Under the pieces are notes generated by a model. The model was given only the letters and a program-made list of their open reading frames with translations. It was not told where the DNA came from and made no database searches. The position numbers and the translations under genes were made by a program. Of a stretch of 10,583 nt of DNA, positions 1 to 7,931 are shown in pieces. Each line of letters starts with the position of its first letter. The stretch's first letter is position 1. The DNA is from Methylomarinum sp. GTDB taxonomy: Bacteria > Pseudomonadota > Gammaproteobacteria > Methylococcales > Methylomonadaceae. The stretch is from positions 1 to 10,583 of the forward strand of contig WTAG01000069.1 of assembly GCA_013139755.1 (NCBI GenBank). Direction: 5' to 3'.

Positions 1-837
1 AATTCAGTGGCTGATGCGGTTGCAACAAAGTTTGATATTCCCGCATGGCAAACAGGCCTAGTAATAACTATATTGGCAGGGGCTGTCATATTGGGAGGAA
101 TAGGCCGGATTGCAGCGGTAGCATCCAAGTTAGTGCCTTTTATGGCAATCGCATATATCAGTGGCGCTTTATTCGTTATTGTCTCTTACCTTGATCAAGT
201 GCCTAATGCATTGTATCTAATTGTCAGCAGTGCATTTACAGAAACTGCGGCAACTGGTGGTTTTGCTGGTGCTGCTGTTTGGGCTGCTATTCGATTTGGA
301 GTAGCCAGAGGTGTATTTTCCAATGAGGCCGGTTTAGGTAGTGCACCGATTGCTCATGCTGCTGCAAGGGCAAAAGGCCCTGTGCAACAGGGTATGGTTG
401 CAATGCTGGGTACTTTTATTGATACATTAATCATTTGTACTATGACCGCCTTGGTTATTATATTAACCGGTGCCTGGTCCAGTGGCGAGACCGGTGCAGC
501 TTTATCCATGTTAGCCTTTAGCAGTGGTATTCCGGGCTGGGGTGGCTATATTGTGGTGTTTGGCTTGGTGGTCTTTGCTTTTACCACCATCTTGGGCTGG
601 AGCTATTATGGTGAGCGTTGTGCCGAATTTTTATTTGGGGTAAAAGTGATCTGGCCATATAGAGTTTTGTGGTTATGCGCTATTCCTGTTGGGGCAATGG
701 GCAAGTTAGGGATTATTTGGTTATTAGCCGATGTGATGAACGCGCTGATGGCAATTCCTAATTTAATTGCTTTGGTGATATTAAGCCCTGTCATTTTTAA
801 GCTAACTAAAGAGTATTTGAACGTGACTGATTCATAA
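1..837 (+). CDS. Sodium:alanine/glycine symporter (AGCS family), C-terminal part
   Basis: The reading frame is open from the first base, so the 5' end lies outside the window; the GTG at 7 is an internal valine codon. About 278 residues remain of a family usually 450-500 long. The protein is very hydrophobic, with several membrane-spanning segments. It carries the AGCS hallmark stretch around bases 298-362 (GVARG.FSNEAGLGSAPIAHAA), followed by GTFIDT and CTMTALVI, all typical of this family. Members are inner-membrane carriers that take up alanine, glycine or related small amino acids together with sodium; the substrate cannot be told from this part. The gene ends in TAA at 835-837, 57 bases before the next gene, with no clear terminator between them. 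The family call is firm; the substrate is open. Confidence 0.93.
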   Translation, partial: NSVADAVATKFDIPAWQTGLVITILAGAVILGGIGRIAAVASKLVPFMAIAYISGALFVIVSYLDQVPNALYLIVSSAFTETAATGGFAGAAVWAAIRFGVARGVFSNEAGLGSAPIAHAAARAKGPVQQGMVAMLGTFIDTLIICTMTALVIILTGAWSSGETGAALSMLAFSSGIPGWGGYIVVFGLVVFAFTTILGWSYYGERCAEFLFGVKVIWPYRVLWLCAIPVGAMGKLGIIWLLADVMNALMAIPNLIALVILSPVIFKLTKEYLNVTDS

Positions 838-894
838 TCTATTCATCTCTTTTGCTCCATGCTATAGCTAAAATAAATAGTGTGAGGCAATGTT

Positions 895-1227
895 ATGCAA
901 AGGAGTTACAGAATAAGTCTAATTTTATCGGTGGTATTGTTGTCCGCTTGTGCAGCACATCCTAGGCACAATTATTATAGTTATCAGCAATCCCCTGTCG
1001 CAGGTGTATTGTTGGGTGGGGCTGGTGGTGCAATGATTGGGCATGCGATTGATGAGGAGCATGGTGCCTATTTAGGAGCGATAACAGGGGCTGTGGTCGG
1101 TGGTGTCACTGATTATTATATTAACAAGGGTCGTCAGCGAGAAAATAGAGGATATTCTTATCGAGGGCGACGCAAATCAGGTGCTTATCATCGATCTGAG
1201 CATGGTAGGCATGATTTATATCATTAA
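895..1227 (+). CDS. Small glycine-zipper outer-membrane lipoprotein
   Basis: A 110-residue protein with a lipoprotein signal peptide: Arg3 and Arg6, a hydrophobic core at 7-18 and lipobox L16-S17-A18-C19. Alanine at +2 after the cysteine favours outer-membrane sorting by the Lol rules. Residues 37-49 (GVLLGGAGGAMIG) and 57-70 form two glycine-zipper segments, as in small Gly-zipper 2TM and OmpA-like glycine-zipper lipoproteins. The tail from about residue 78 is rich in Arg, His, Tyr and Ser and is probably disordered and exposed. A GAGG Shine-Dalgarno motif at 884-887, seven bases before ATG, fixes the start. It faces the minus-strand gene at 1232-1462, leaving four bases between them. Family members are often envelope-stress or surface-integrity proteins; the exact function here is unknown. 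Confidence 0.8.
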   Translation: MQRSYRISLILSVVLLSACAAHPRHNYYSYQQSPVAGVLLGGAGGAMIGHAIDEEHGAYLGAITGAVVGGVTDYYINKGRQRENRGYSYRGRRKSGAYHRSEHGRHDLYH

Positions 1228-1231
1228 CCCC

Positions 1232-1462
1232 CTAAAATACAACCGTAATTTGTGATTGCCTGTGTTGACTGAAGTAAGAAGCCTTTTCCAATAGTGTTGT
1301 AAGCATCATTGGAAAAGGCTCCTTGCCTTTATGTTTTGCAGTACGTTGATATTTGGTTTTATCTTTAAATGTTTTGGCCTTGTTAAACTGGAAAGCAAAC
1401 TTTGCCACCGGATTGTTAATCGGAATCATCTCTAATCCCCTTAGTTTCTTGGTTTTTTTCAT
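1232..1462 (-). CDS. arfA: ArfA-like alternative ribosome-rescue factor with an intragenic hairpin
   Basis: A 76-codon basic ORF, supported as a real gene by an AAGGTG ribosome-binding site five bases before its ATG. Residues 33-44 fit K-x-K-x-x-Y-x-R-x-x-K-H, the pattern I recall for E. coli ArfA residues 34-45, so register and distance from the N-terminus agree almost exactly; Phe24 also falls where ArfA has Phe25. ArfA enters stalled ribosomes on non-stop mRNA, places its basic tail in the mRNA channel and recruits RF2. A perfect 13-bp inverted repeat covers codons for about residues 48-61, just after the KHKGKE segment, the position where E. coli arfA is cut or terminated to give a stop-less message. 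The C-terminal 15-20 residues would then be dispensable. The N-terminal half (NPVAKFAFQFNKA) is unlike E. coli ArfA, so a separate small basic family is the main alternative. The symbol is provisional. Confidence 0.6.
   Translation of the reverse strand: MKKTKKLRGLEMIPINNPVAKFAFQFNKAKTFKDKTKYQRTAKHKGKEPFPMMLTTLLEKASYFSQHRQSQITVVF
1280..1320 (-). other. Perfect 13-bp stem-loop inside the arfA-like coding region
   Basis: Bases 1280-1292 (AGCCTTTTCCAAT) and 1308-1320 (ATTGGAAAAGGCT) are exact reverse complements around a 15-base spacer; on the minus strand the stem can extend by a G-U pair and two further pairs past a mismatch. No strong T run follows on either strand (minus: TCTTACTTC; plus: CCTTGCCTTT), so an RNase III type processing site or a weak terminator is likelier than a textbook intrinsic terminator. 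In the arfA-like message it would remove the stop codon. On the plus strand it begins 53 bases after the lipoprotein stop and could also end that transcript. Confidence 0.8.
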
Positions 1463-1467
1463 AATAA

Positions 1468-1473
1468 CACCTT
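1468..1473 (-). promoter_or_regulatory. Ribosome-binding site of the arfA-like gene
   Basis: Read on the minus strand the sequence is AAGGTG, then five bases, then ATG at 1462-1460. A good Shine-Dalgarno motif at this distance argues that the small minus-strand ORF is translated and fixes its start. Confidence 0.7.
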
Positions 1474-1538
1474 AAATACATTGGATTAATTGCCATATCC
1501 TATTAATATAGCTGGTTTTATTTGAACATAGAGTCGCT

Positions 1539-3407
1539 GTGAATTTCCAGAAAAATTTTGACGTTATTATCATTGGCGGTGGCCATGCCGGAACAGAAGC
1601 GGCTTTGGCATCGGCTCGTTGCGGCGTAAAGACATTATTACTTACTCAAAATATTGATACATTAGGGCAGATGAGCTGTAACCCAGCCATTGGTGGTATT
1701 GGTAAAGGGCATTTAGTTAAAGAGATTGATGCCTTGGGTGGCGCGATGGCTCAGGCGGCAGATAGAGCAGGCATTCAATTTAGAACGCTTAACGCCAGTA
1801 AAGGCCCGGCAGTGCGTGCAACACGTGCTCAAGCAGATCGAAGTTTATACAAACAAGCCATAAGAACAACTTTAGAAAACCAGGATAACCTCACCTTATT
1901 TCAACAAACCGTTTCTGACTTTATTGTTGAAGGTGACAACGTTGTTGGCGTTAAAACCCAAATGGGACTGGATTTTTCTGCAACGGCAGTTGTTCTAACA
2001 ACAGGGACTTTCTTAGGTGGACTTATCCATATTGGTCTAGAAAACTATAGTGGTGGTCGTGCAGGAGACCCTGCTTCAATTGCATTAGCCGAACGTTTGC
2101 GTGAATTGCCTTTTCGGGTGGATCGATTAAAAACCGGAACGCCTCCACGTATTGATGGTAGAAGTATTGATTTTGATAAGCTGGAAGTTCAGCATGGCGA
2201 TGAAGTGACACCGGTTTTTTCATTTATGGGAAATCGACAGCAGCATCCGCGTCAAATTCCATGCTATATCACGCGAACCAACAGTAAAACCCACGATATT
2301 ATTCGCTCAGGTATGGATCGTTCGCCAATGTTCACTGGAGTTATTGATGGTATTGGCCCGCGCTATTGTCCTTCTATTGAAGATAAAGTCGTGCGTTTTG
2401 CTGATAGAGACTCACATCAGATATTTGTCGAGCCAGAAGGTTTAAATACTCACGAAATATACCCTAACGGGATTTCAACCAGTTTACCGTTTGATATTCA
2501 GCATCAATTAGTTCAGTCCATGATGGGCTTTGAAAATGCCGTGATCATCCGCCCAGGCTATGCGATTGAATATGATTATTTTAATCCCATTGATTTAAAA
2601 TCATCGCTAGAAACCAAGCACATGAATGGGGTGTTTTTTGCTGGACAGATTAATGGCACAACGGGATACGAAGAAGCAGCGGCTCAAGGTTTAATTGCCG
2701 GTTTAAATGCGGCCCGATTAGTTAAGGGGCAAGAAAGTTGGTGTCCAGAACGTGATCAAGCCTATATTGGAGTGATGATAGACGACTTGATTACCCAAGG
2801 CACAAAAGAGCCTTATCGAATGTTTACCAGTCGTGCTGAATATCGCTTGTTATTAAGAGAAGATAATGCCGATTTACGCTTAACGGAAAAAGGGCGTGAA
2901 CTAGGATTGGTTGATGATGTTCGCTGGCAAACATTTCAGAAGAAGCGTGAGTCGATTACTCAATTACAAACAGATTTGGCTAAGCAATGGGTAAGAGTTG
3001 GCACGAATGAGGCGCAAAAGGCTGAGACAATCTGGGGAAAAGAACTTAAAAAAGAAGCTAGTATGATGTCTTTATTGTGTAGGCCGGAAGTTGATGTCGG
3101 TAATTTACTTGATTTTGCCGGAATGGATGGCATTGATGAGCAAGTATCTGAACAAGTAGCAATACAAGCCAAGTATGCAGGATATATTGAGAGACAGCAG
3201 ACAGAAATAAATCGAACCAAACGCTATAATCATTTAAAACTGCCGGTTGATGAAGATTACAGTTCAGTGTCGGGGCTTTCTAATGAGGTGAGTGAAAAAC
3301 TGAAATCACAAAAACCAGAGACCCTAGGTCAAGCTTCACGTATACCGGGAATAACCCCCGCAGCAATATCTTTATTGCTCGTTCACTTAAAAAAGAAATC
3401 AGCGTAA
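1539..3407 (+). CDS. mnmG: tRNA uridine-5-carboxymethylaminomethyl modification enzyme MnmG (GidA)
   Basis: MnmG is an FAD protein that works with the GTPase MnmE to install (carboxymethyl)aminomethyl groups on U34 of tRNAs reading NNA/NNG codons. The 622 residues compare with about 629 in E. coli and the sequence is collinear throughout. The N-terminus has the dinucleotide-binding loop ([12 protein letters not shown], residues 11-22), then [31 protein letters not shown] and the YSGGRAGDP loop. [11 protein letters not shown] holds the conserved second cysteine. Further on are [38 protein letters not shown] and the C-terminal SGLSNEV and [13 protein letters not shown] segment that contacts MnmE and tRNA. 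The start is GTG, preceded only by a weak GAG; no better in-frame start exists. The stop overlaps the rsmG start by one base (TAATG), so the two are translationally coupled. Confidence 0.98.
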   Translation: MNFQKNFDVIIIGGGHAGTEAALASARCGVKTLLLTQNIDTLGQMSCNPAIGGIGKGHLVKEIDALGGAMAQAADRAGIQFRTLNASKGPAVRATRAQADRSLYKQAIRTTLENQDNLTLFQQTVSDFIVEGDNVVGVKTQMGLDFSATAVVLTTGTFLGGLIHIGLENYSGGRAGDPASIALAERLRELPFRVDRLKTGTPPRIDGRSIDFDKLEVQHGDEVTPVFSFMGNRQQHPRQIPCYITRTNSKTHDIIRSGMDRSPMFTGVIDGIGPRYCPSIEDKVVRFADRDSHQIFVEPEGLNTHEIYPNGISTSLPFDIQHQLVQSMMGFENAVIIRPGYAIEYDYFNPIDLKSSLETKHMNGVFFAGQINGTTGYEEAAAQGLIAGLNAARLVKGQESWCPERDQAYIGVMIDDLITQGTKEPYRMFTSRAEYRLLLREDNADLRLTEKGRELGLVDDVRWQTFQKKRESITQLQTDLAKQWVRVGTNEAQKAETIWGKELKKEASMMSLLCRPEVDVGNLLDFAGMDGIDEQVSEQVAIQAKYAGYIERQQTEINRTKRYNHLKLPVDEDYSSVSGLSNEVSEKLKSQKPETLGQASRIPGITPAAISLLLVHLKKKSA

Positions 3408-4039
3408 TGGAAAATTGCCGAAAAATATTGCAACAAGGCATACAAGCACTAAATATAGAGGCGACAGATGATCAAGTAGAATTGTTACTGGCTTTTATCA
3501 AGCTCATGGAAAAATGGAATAAAGCCTATAACTTAACGGCTGTTCGTAATCGGGAAGATATGGTGCGCTTACATATACTCGATAGTTTAAGTATTCTGCC
3601 TTTTGTCGAAGGAAAGCAAGTAGCAGATATTGGTACTGGGGCTGGTTTGCCAGGAATTCCATTGGCAATTTTTTTGCCAGATGTTGAGTTCACCTTAGTG
3701 GATTCAAACTCTAAAAAAACCCGTTTTGTTCAGCAAGCGATTTTGGAATTAAAACTAAAGAATGTAAAAGTTATGCATAGCCGGGTTGAGAAGGTAGAGC
3801 CAGAGGCACCTTTTTCTATGGTTATGATGCGTGCATTTGCGAGCTTGCCAGATATTATGCAGTTAACCAGCCACTTAATCGATGAAAAAGGTGTCTTGTT
3901 AGCAATGAAAGGTCAGCGACCAGATGATGAGGAGTTGCTTGCAATTAAACAGCCGTACGAAATTATTTCAGTTCATGTGCCAGGCATAGAGGCCGAAAGG
4001 TGTTTAATTAAAATAGAGGGAGTACCTGCAAATGGGTAA
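3407..4039 (+). CDS. rsmG: 16S rRNA (guanine527-N7)-methyltransferase RsmG (GidB)
   Basis: RsmG methylates N7 of G527 in the 530 loop of 16S rRNA using S-adenosylmethionine; its loss gives low-level streptomycin resistance in several bacteria. The protein has 210 residues, close to 207 in E. coli. The N-terminal helical part carries the family motif KWNKAYNLTAVR...HILDSL, and the Rossmann-fold SAM loop is DIGTGAGLPGIPLA at residues 74-87. FTLVDSNSKKTRF, SRVE and MMRAFASL follow as in the family. It starts within the mnmG stop codon and its own last eight bases overlap parA, so mnmG, rsmG, parA and parB appear to form one transcript. Confidence 0.97.
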   Translation: MENCRKILQQGIQALNIEATDDQVELLLAFIKLMEKWNKAYNLTAVRNREDMVRLHILDSLSILPFVEGKQVADIGTGAGLPGIPLAIFLPDVEFTLVDSNSKKTRFVQQAILELKLKNVKVMHSRVEKVEPEAPFSMVMMRAFASLPDIMQLTSHLIDEKGVLLAMKGQRPDDEELLAIKQPYEIISVHVPGIEAERCLIKIEGVPANG

Positions 4040-4802
4040 AGTGATTGCGATAACCAATCAGAAAGGTGGGGTAGGAAAAACCACAACCAGTGTAAATCTT
4101 TCTGCGTCATTAGCCGCGACAGGTAGACGGGTTCTGCTAATAGATCTGGATCCACAGGGTAATGCCGCAATGGGCTGTGGGGTAGATAAAGATTCGGTTG
4201 AATATTCCAGTTGTGAATTGTTGCTGGAAGAAGTGCCTATCTCTGAAGTCATTATTAAAAGTGAAGTCGTTGGCTTTGATGTTATTCCTGGTAATGCAGA
4301 TTTAACGGTAGCTGAAGTTCAATTAATGAGCGCTATCAGTAGAGAGCGTAGGCTGGCTGATGCGTTATTGCCGGTTAAAGATCAATATGATTATATTTTA
4401 ATTGACTGTCCACCCTCGCTAAACATGTTAACTCTAAATGCAATGGTTGCATCGGATAGTTTATTAATTCCTATGCAATGTGAATATTACGCGCTGGAGG
4501 GGTTATCTGCATTAATATCAACCATGAAAGATATTAAAAATAAGATTAATCCAAAACTATGTCTAGAAGGTATTTTAAGGACAATGGTTGATAAAAGAAG
4601 TCTTTTAACTAAAGATGTTTCAGATCAATTGCAGGAGTATTTTGGTAGCCAAGTATTTAGAACCTGTATACCTCGTAATATCCGCTTAGCAGAGGCACCA
4701 AGTCATGGCTTACCTATCATAATGTATGATAAAAGTTCTCGTGGTGCGGTCGCTTATATTGCGTTGGCTGGTGAAATGATTAGAAAAGAAGAGAAGGCAT
4801 AA
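4032..4802 (+). CDS. parA: Chromosome-partitioning ATPase ParA (Soj)
   Basis: ParA is a deviant Walker ATPase that binds the nucleoid as an ATP dimer; ParB-parS complexes stimulate hydrolysis and follow the ParA gradient, moving replicated origins apart. The 256-residue protein begins almost at the P-loop: KGGVGKTTT at 11-19 with the signature Lys11, then LLIDLDPQGNA (Asp38, Asp40), Walker B ILIDCPP around Asp125, and the late RGAVAYIALAGE motif. The short N-terminus without a helix-turn-helix marks the chromosomal Soj type rather than plasmid P1/F type ParA. A strong GAGGGAG ribosome-binding site at 4016-4022, nine bases before ATG, sits inside the end of rsmG, allowing efficient independent initiation. 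Confidence 0.97.
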   Translation: MGKVIAITNQKGGVGKTTTSVNLSASLAATGRRVLLIDLDPQGNAAMGCGVDKDSVEYSSCELLLEEVPISEVIIKSEVVGFDVIPGNADLTVAEVQLMSAISRERRLADALLPVKDQYDYILIDCPPSLNMLTLNAMVASDSLLIPMQCEYYALEGLSALISTMKDIKNKINPKLCLEGILRTMVDKRSLLTKDVSDQLQEYFGSQVFRTCIPRNIRLAEAPSHGLPIIMYDKSSRGAVAYIALAGEMIRKEEKA

Positions 4803-5650
4803 TGGCATCAAAAAAGCGAGGGCTGGGAAGAGGGCTTAATGCCTTATTGGGTGATATGGAGCCAGCAGCACAAGAGAAATCTCACAGTCAAGAAAGCTTG
4901 CCTATAGAGTTTTTACAGCGAGGTAAGTATCAACCGCGTAAAGATATGAATCCCGAGGCTTTGAAGGAATTAGCTGATTCAATTAAGGCTCAAGGAATTA
5001 TTCAACCCATTGTTATTCGTGCAGTTGGGGAAGATAAGTATGAGATTATCGCAGGGGAGCGTCGTTGGAGAGCGGCACAGTTAACTGAGTTACAGGAAGT
5101 ACCAGTTGTCATTAAAGATATTGATGATCGTGCAGCAATGGCAGTGGCATTAATTGAAAATATTCAGCGTGAAGACCTCAATGCTTTAGAAGAGTCTGAA
5201 GCATTAAAGCGATTGGTTGATGAATTTGACCTAACTCATCAGCAAGCGGCTGATGCAGTAGGAAAATCAAGAGCAATGGTCAGTAATTTACTGCGCTTGA
5301 TCGATTTGCAAAGTGAAGTAAAAATACAATTGTCAAAAGGTCTGCTAGAAATGGGGCATGCCAGAGCATTGTTGGCTTTGGAGGCAGAAAAACAAGTCGA
5401 AGTGGCTAATAAAGTCGTTAAATTGGGATTGACTGTTCGAGCGACCGAGAAATTGATTAAATACATGGGGCAAGAGAAAAAGACAGGGAAAGCACCGCAA
5501 GATACTGATACTTTAAGGTTGCAAGAGGATTTGACAGAAAAAACAGGCGCTAAAGTTACCATTAATCATCAGAACAGTGGAAAAGGAAAATTAGTCTTTA
5601 GTTACACTAGTCTGGAAGAACTTGAAGGTATTATTAACAGGATTAATTAG
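4802..5650 (+). CDS. parB: Chromosome-partitioning protein ParB (Spo0J), CTP-dependent clamp
   Basis: ParB loads on parS sites, binds CTP and closes into a sliding clamp that forms the partition complex. The 282 residues show the full family layout: the N-terminal ParA-activating segment (KKRGLGRGLNALLGD, 4-18), the QPRKDM box, the CTP-binding GERRWRA motif at 85-91, IENIQREDLN, a helix-turn-helix at about 146-166 (HQQAADAVGKSRAMVSNLLRL) and the C-terminal dimerisation domain ending ELEGIINRIN. Its ATG overlaps the parA stop by one base (TAATG). I found no copy of the parS consensus (TGTTTCACGTGAAACA) in the window, only isolated GTGAAAC half sites, so the centromere sites must lie elsewhere. 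Confidence 0.97.
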   Translation: MASKKRGLGRGLNALLGDMEPAAQEKSHSQESLPIEFLQRGKYQPRKDMNPEALKELADSIKAQGIIQPIVIRAVGEDKYEIIAGERRWRAAQLTELQEVPVVIKDIDDRAAMAVALIENIQREDLNALEESEALKRLVDEFDLTHQQAADAVGKSRAMVSNLLRLIDLQSEVKIQLSKGLLEMGHARALLALEAEKQVEVANKVVKLGLTVRATEKLIKYMGQEKKTGKAPQDTDTLRLQEDLTEKTGAKVTINHQNSGKGKLVFSYTSLEELEGIINRIN

Positions 5651-5835
5651 CCCCTGAGTCCGTGACCTCACTATAGCACTGGACACAAGTTATTGACTCC
5701 TCTATGGCTAAAAAATACCCGCTTAAACTATGGGTGAAGTTAAGATCTTTTTAATTCATTGTGAAACCAATATCTTGCGCCCAGTTATCCGCATTGAAGT
5801 CACAAAAAGGACTTTAGGAATTAAATTTAATCATT

Positions 5836-7467
5836 ATGAATGACGAGCTGCAATACAGTCGATTAGACGCCGCATTTTCAAAGTTTCTGACACAACGGAC
5901 AGTGTTTAATAAAGAGCAAAAAAGTGATTTTGAAAGCTTAGTCGCTAAATTATCTTTTCGGCAGTCTCAAGGACACAGCTGTATTCATCTAGATGAGGCT
6001 GAACAAGAGCTTGTTAGTGCCTCTGGTTTAGCGTCAGAAACTGATTTATCTCCTTTGATATTGGAGCAAGATCGGCTGTATTTGCATCGCTATTGGTTTT
6101 ATGAAAATCGCTTGGCAGAACAATTGAAATGTTTGCTCAAGCGTAGTTATTCCAAGCATGATCAGGAGTCTTTGCTGGCAAGATATTTTGTTGAGCTTAT
6201 TGATGAAACAGACTGGCAGAGGGAAGCAACAAAAAAGGCATTAAACCAGGCTTTTTGTATTATAACAGGCGGCCCAGGTACCGGAAAAACCACCACCGTG
6301 GTGAAAATTTTAGCGATATTGCAAGAATTAGCCATAAAAGATGGTGGAGCTTTGCATATTGCTTTAGCGACCCCAACGGGCAAAGCTGCCATGCGTTTGC
6401 AGGAGTCAATAGGGTCTAATAAAAAAACACTGCCATGTTCAGAGGCAATTAAGCAGCAGATACCAGAGGCTGTGACTACAATACATCGATTGTTAGGCGC
6501 ACGTCCATCGTCACCCTATTTTAAGCATGATTCAAACAATCCGCTGGCTTATGATCTGGTGGTTGTAGATGAGGCTTCTATGGTCGACTTGGCGCTCATG
6601 AGTAAATTGGTGGATGCTTTAAAACCAGATTCAAGACTTATTCTCCTGGGAGATAAGGATCAACTGGCTTCTGTGGAAGCCGGCGCAGTGTTGGCTGATT
6701 TAACAGCTGTTTTGCCTGAAAATACCGTAGAATTAAAAAAATCGCACCGTTTTAAAGGGGCAATTAAAGCATTGGCTGAGGCAATAAATAAGCAGGCGGT
6801 TGATGACGCATGGCGCTTGCTAGAGGATGATTCAGAACAAATAGGCTTGTTAAAGACCGATTTAATTGAATATATTGCAGAGCAATACTTGCCCTATTTA
6901 AAGGAAATTAAAAATAAAGCGGATTTTAAGGTTATTTTTGCGGCGTTTAGTCAGTTTCAAGTGTTATGTTCTAATCGTCATGCTGAGCGCGGCGTGATTG
7001 AGATTAATAAAAATGTTGAAGCAAAGCTGGCTCAGCAAAATAAAATACGGATAACAGGGCAATGGTATGTGGGTCGGCCGGTGATGGTGACTCAAAATAA
7101 CAGCAGTATGCAGCTCTATAACGGTGATATTGGGCTTTGTTTGTATGATCAGGCATCTACAGCAAATCGAGTGTTTTTTCTGCGCCCTGATGGTAGTGTA
7201 AAAAAAGTACTGCCTAGTCGAATGCCTGCGCATGAAACCGTTTTTGCCATGACGATACATAAAAGTCAGGGTTCGGAGTTCGATGAATGTCTGTGTGTTT
7301 TACCGAATGAAATTAACCCCGTTTTAACTAAGGAGCTAATTTATACTGCGATTACACGTGCAAAAACCAAGCTGAGAATTGTGAGTGATTATTCTATTTT
7401 TAGTGAAACCTTAAGGCAAAGTGTTTTGCGTACAGGTGGCTTGTCAAAGAAGTTAGTAGGTAAATAA
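5836..7467 (+). CDS. recD: RecBCD exonuclease V alpha subunit RecD (5'-3' helicase)
   Basis: RecD is the fast 5'-3' superfamily 1B helicase of the RecBCD double-strand-break enzyme. The 543 residues (E. coli about 608) include the RecC-binding N-terminal domain, recognised by PLILEQDRLYLHRYWFYENRLA near residues 73-94. The helicase motifs follow: GGPGTGKTTT at 145-154 (Walker A), LATPTGKAAMRL, VVVDEASMVD with Asp245-Glu246 (Walker B), LLGDKDQLASVEAGAVL, MTIHKSQGSEFDE around His475 and ELIYTAITRAK at 500-510. The RecD-style N-terminus argues against the stand-alone RecD2 type, which has a longer, helix-hairpin-helix-bearing N-terminus. recB and recC are not adjacent: parB lies upstream and an unknown gene downstream. 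The only Shine-Dalgarno-like motif, AGGAA at 5816-5820, is about 15 bases from ATG, so initiation may be weak. Confidence 0.93.
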   Translation: MNDELQYSRLDAAFSKFLTQRTVFNKEQKSDFESLVAKLSFRQSQGHSCIHLDEAEQELVSASGLASETDLSPLILEQDRLYLHRYWFYENRLAEQLKCLLKRSYSKHDQESLLARYFVELIDETDWQREATKKALNQAFCIITGGPGTGKTTTVVKILAILQELAIKDGGALHIALATPTGKAAMRLQESIGSNKKTLPCSEAIKQQIPEAVTTIHRLLGARPSSPYFKHDSNNPLAYDLVVVDEASMVDLALMSKLVDALKPDSRLILLGDKDQLASVEAGAVLADLTAVLPENTVELKKSHRFKGAIKALAEAINKQAVDDAWRLLEDDSEQIGLLKTDLIEYIAEQYLPYLKEIKNKADFKVIFAAFSQFQVLCSNRHAERGVIEINKNVEAKLAQQNKIRITGQWYVGRPVMVTQNNSSMQLYNGDIGLCLYDQASTANRVFFLRPDGSVKKVLPSRMPAHETVFAMTIHKSQGSEFDECLCVLPNEINPVLTKELIYTAITRAKTKLRIVSDYSIFSETLRQSVLRTGGLSKKLVGK

Positions 7468-7875
7468 ATGCAATTAATTAAACAACAAATTGACATTCGT
7501 TTAATAACCTTAAAGCAGGCAAATCAAGCTCTGCACGAATTGACAGTTGATCTAAGTTTGTTAGATGCAGTTAGTGAAATGACAGCAAAAGTTTCTAAGG
7601 CGCTTGACTTGTTAATGGAACAAGGTGACGGGCTAACGGATAAGGATTTTATTGCTTTGCTTTCTGATTCCGAGGCGATTGATGTATTAGATGAAATAGT
7701 CGATACCGATGCGGTGAGTGAGTTAGAGGATCGCTTTTTCATGGTGATAGGTAGTATGGAAGATAATGAAATGGGCGAATTTTTAACGGAGCTAATAGAA
7801 AAAATTGAGATACGGTATAGCGATTTGGTAGAAGCCATTCATGAGTTGAATGCCCTGTTAAATATAGATGGATAA
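7468..7875 (+). CDS. Unrecognised small, strongly acidic helical protein coupled to recD
   Basis: I do not recognise this 135-residue protein. Its ATG directly follows the recD stop (TAA then ATG, no gap) and an AGG at 7458-7460 stands seven bases upstream, so translation is probably coupled to recD. By my count it has about 31 Asp plus Glu against 9 Lys plus Arg, giving a very low predicted pI. It has no signal peptide, no membrane segment and no cysteine. Repeating leucine and isoleucine spacing suggests mostly amphipathic helices, perhaps a helical bundle or coiled-coil. It is the last gene before a convergent gap. A cytoplasmic partner of RecD or a nucleic-acid mimic would fit the charge and context, but both are guesses. 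Confidence 0.75.
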   Translation: MQLIKQQIDIRLITLKQANQALHELTVDLSLLDAVSEMTAKVSKALDLLMEQGDGLTDKDFIALLSDSEAIDVLDEIVDTDAVSELEDRFFMVIGSMEDNEMGEFLTELIEKIEIRYSDLVEAIHELNALLNIDG

Positions 7876-7931
7876 AAGCATTGCTAAACCCGAGTGCTGA
7901 GGTCGGTGTTATTTGTGGGGTTGGTATGGAT

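Noticed and set aside
1..5. The window opens with AATTC, as from an EcoRI end.
   Set aside because: Another GAATTC occurs intact near 3654 and the right end shows no such site, so nothing can be concluded about cloning.
1481..1509. Possible mnmG promoter, TTGGAT-17-TAATAT.
   Set aside because: Only three of six and four of six bases match consensus in a very AT-rich stretch, too weak to list as a feature.
5704..5754. A 16-codon basic mini-ORF between parB and recD, with TTGACT just upstream.
   Set aside because: No ribosome-binding site precedes it and there is no matching -10 box at 16-18 bases from TTGACT; length and composition are compatible with chance.
5761..5768. GTGAAACC resembling half of a parS site, with a similar half near 7404.
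   Set aside because: The palindromic partner half (GTTTCAC) is missing in both places, so ParB loading is not expected.
5785..5793. TTATCCGCA before recD, one mismatch from a DnaA box, in a region near parAB where an origin might lie.
   Set aside because: A single imperfect box in 185 bases does not support an origin; no cluster and no 13-mer-like AT repeats are present.
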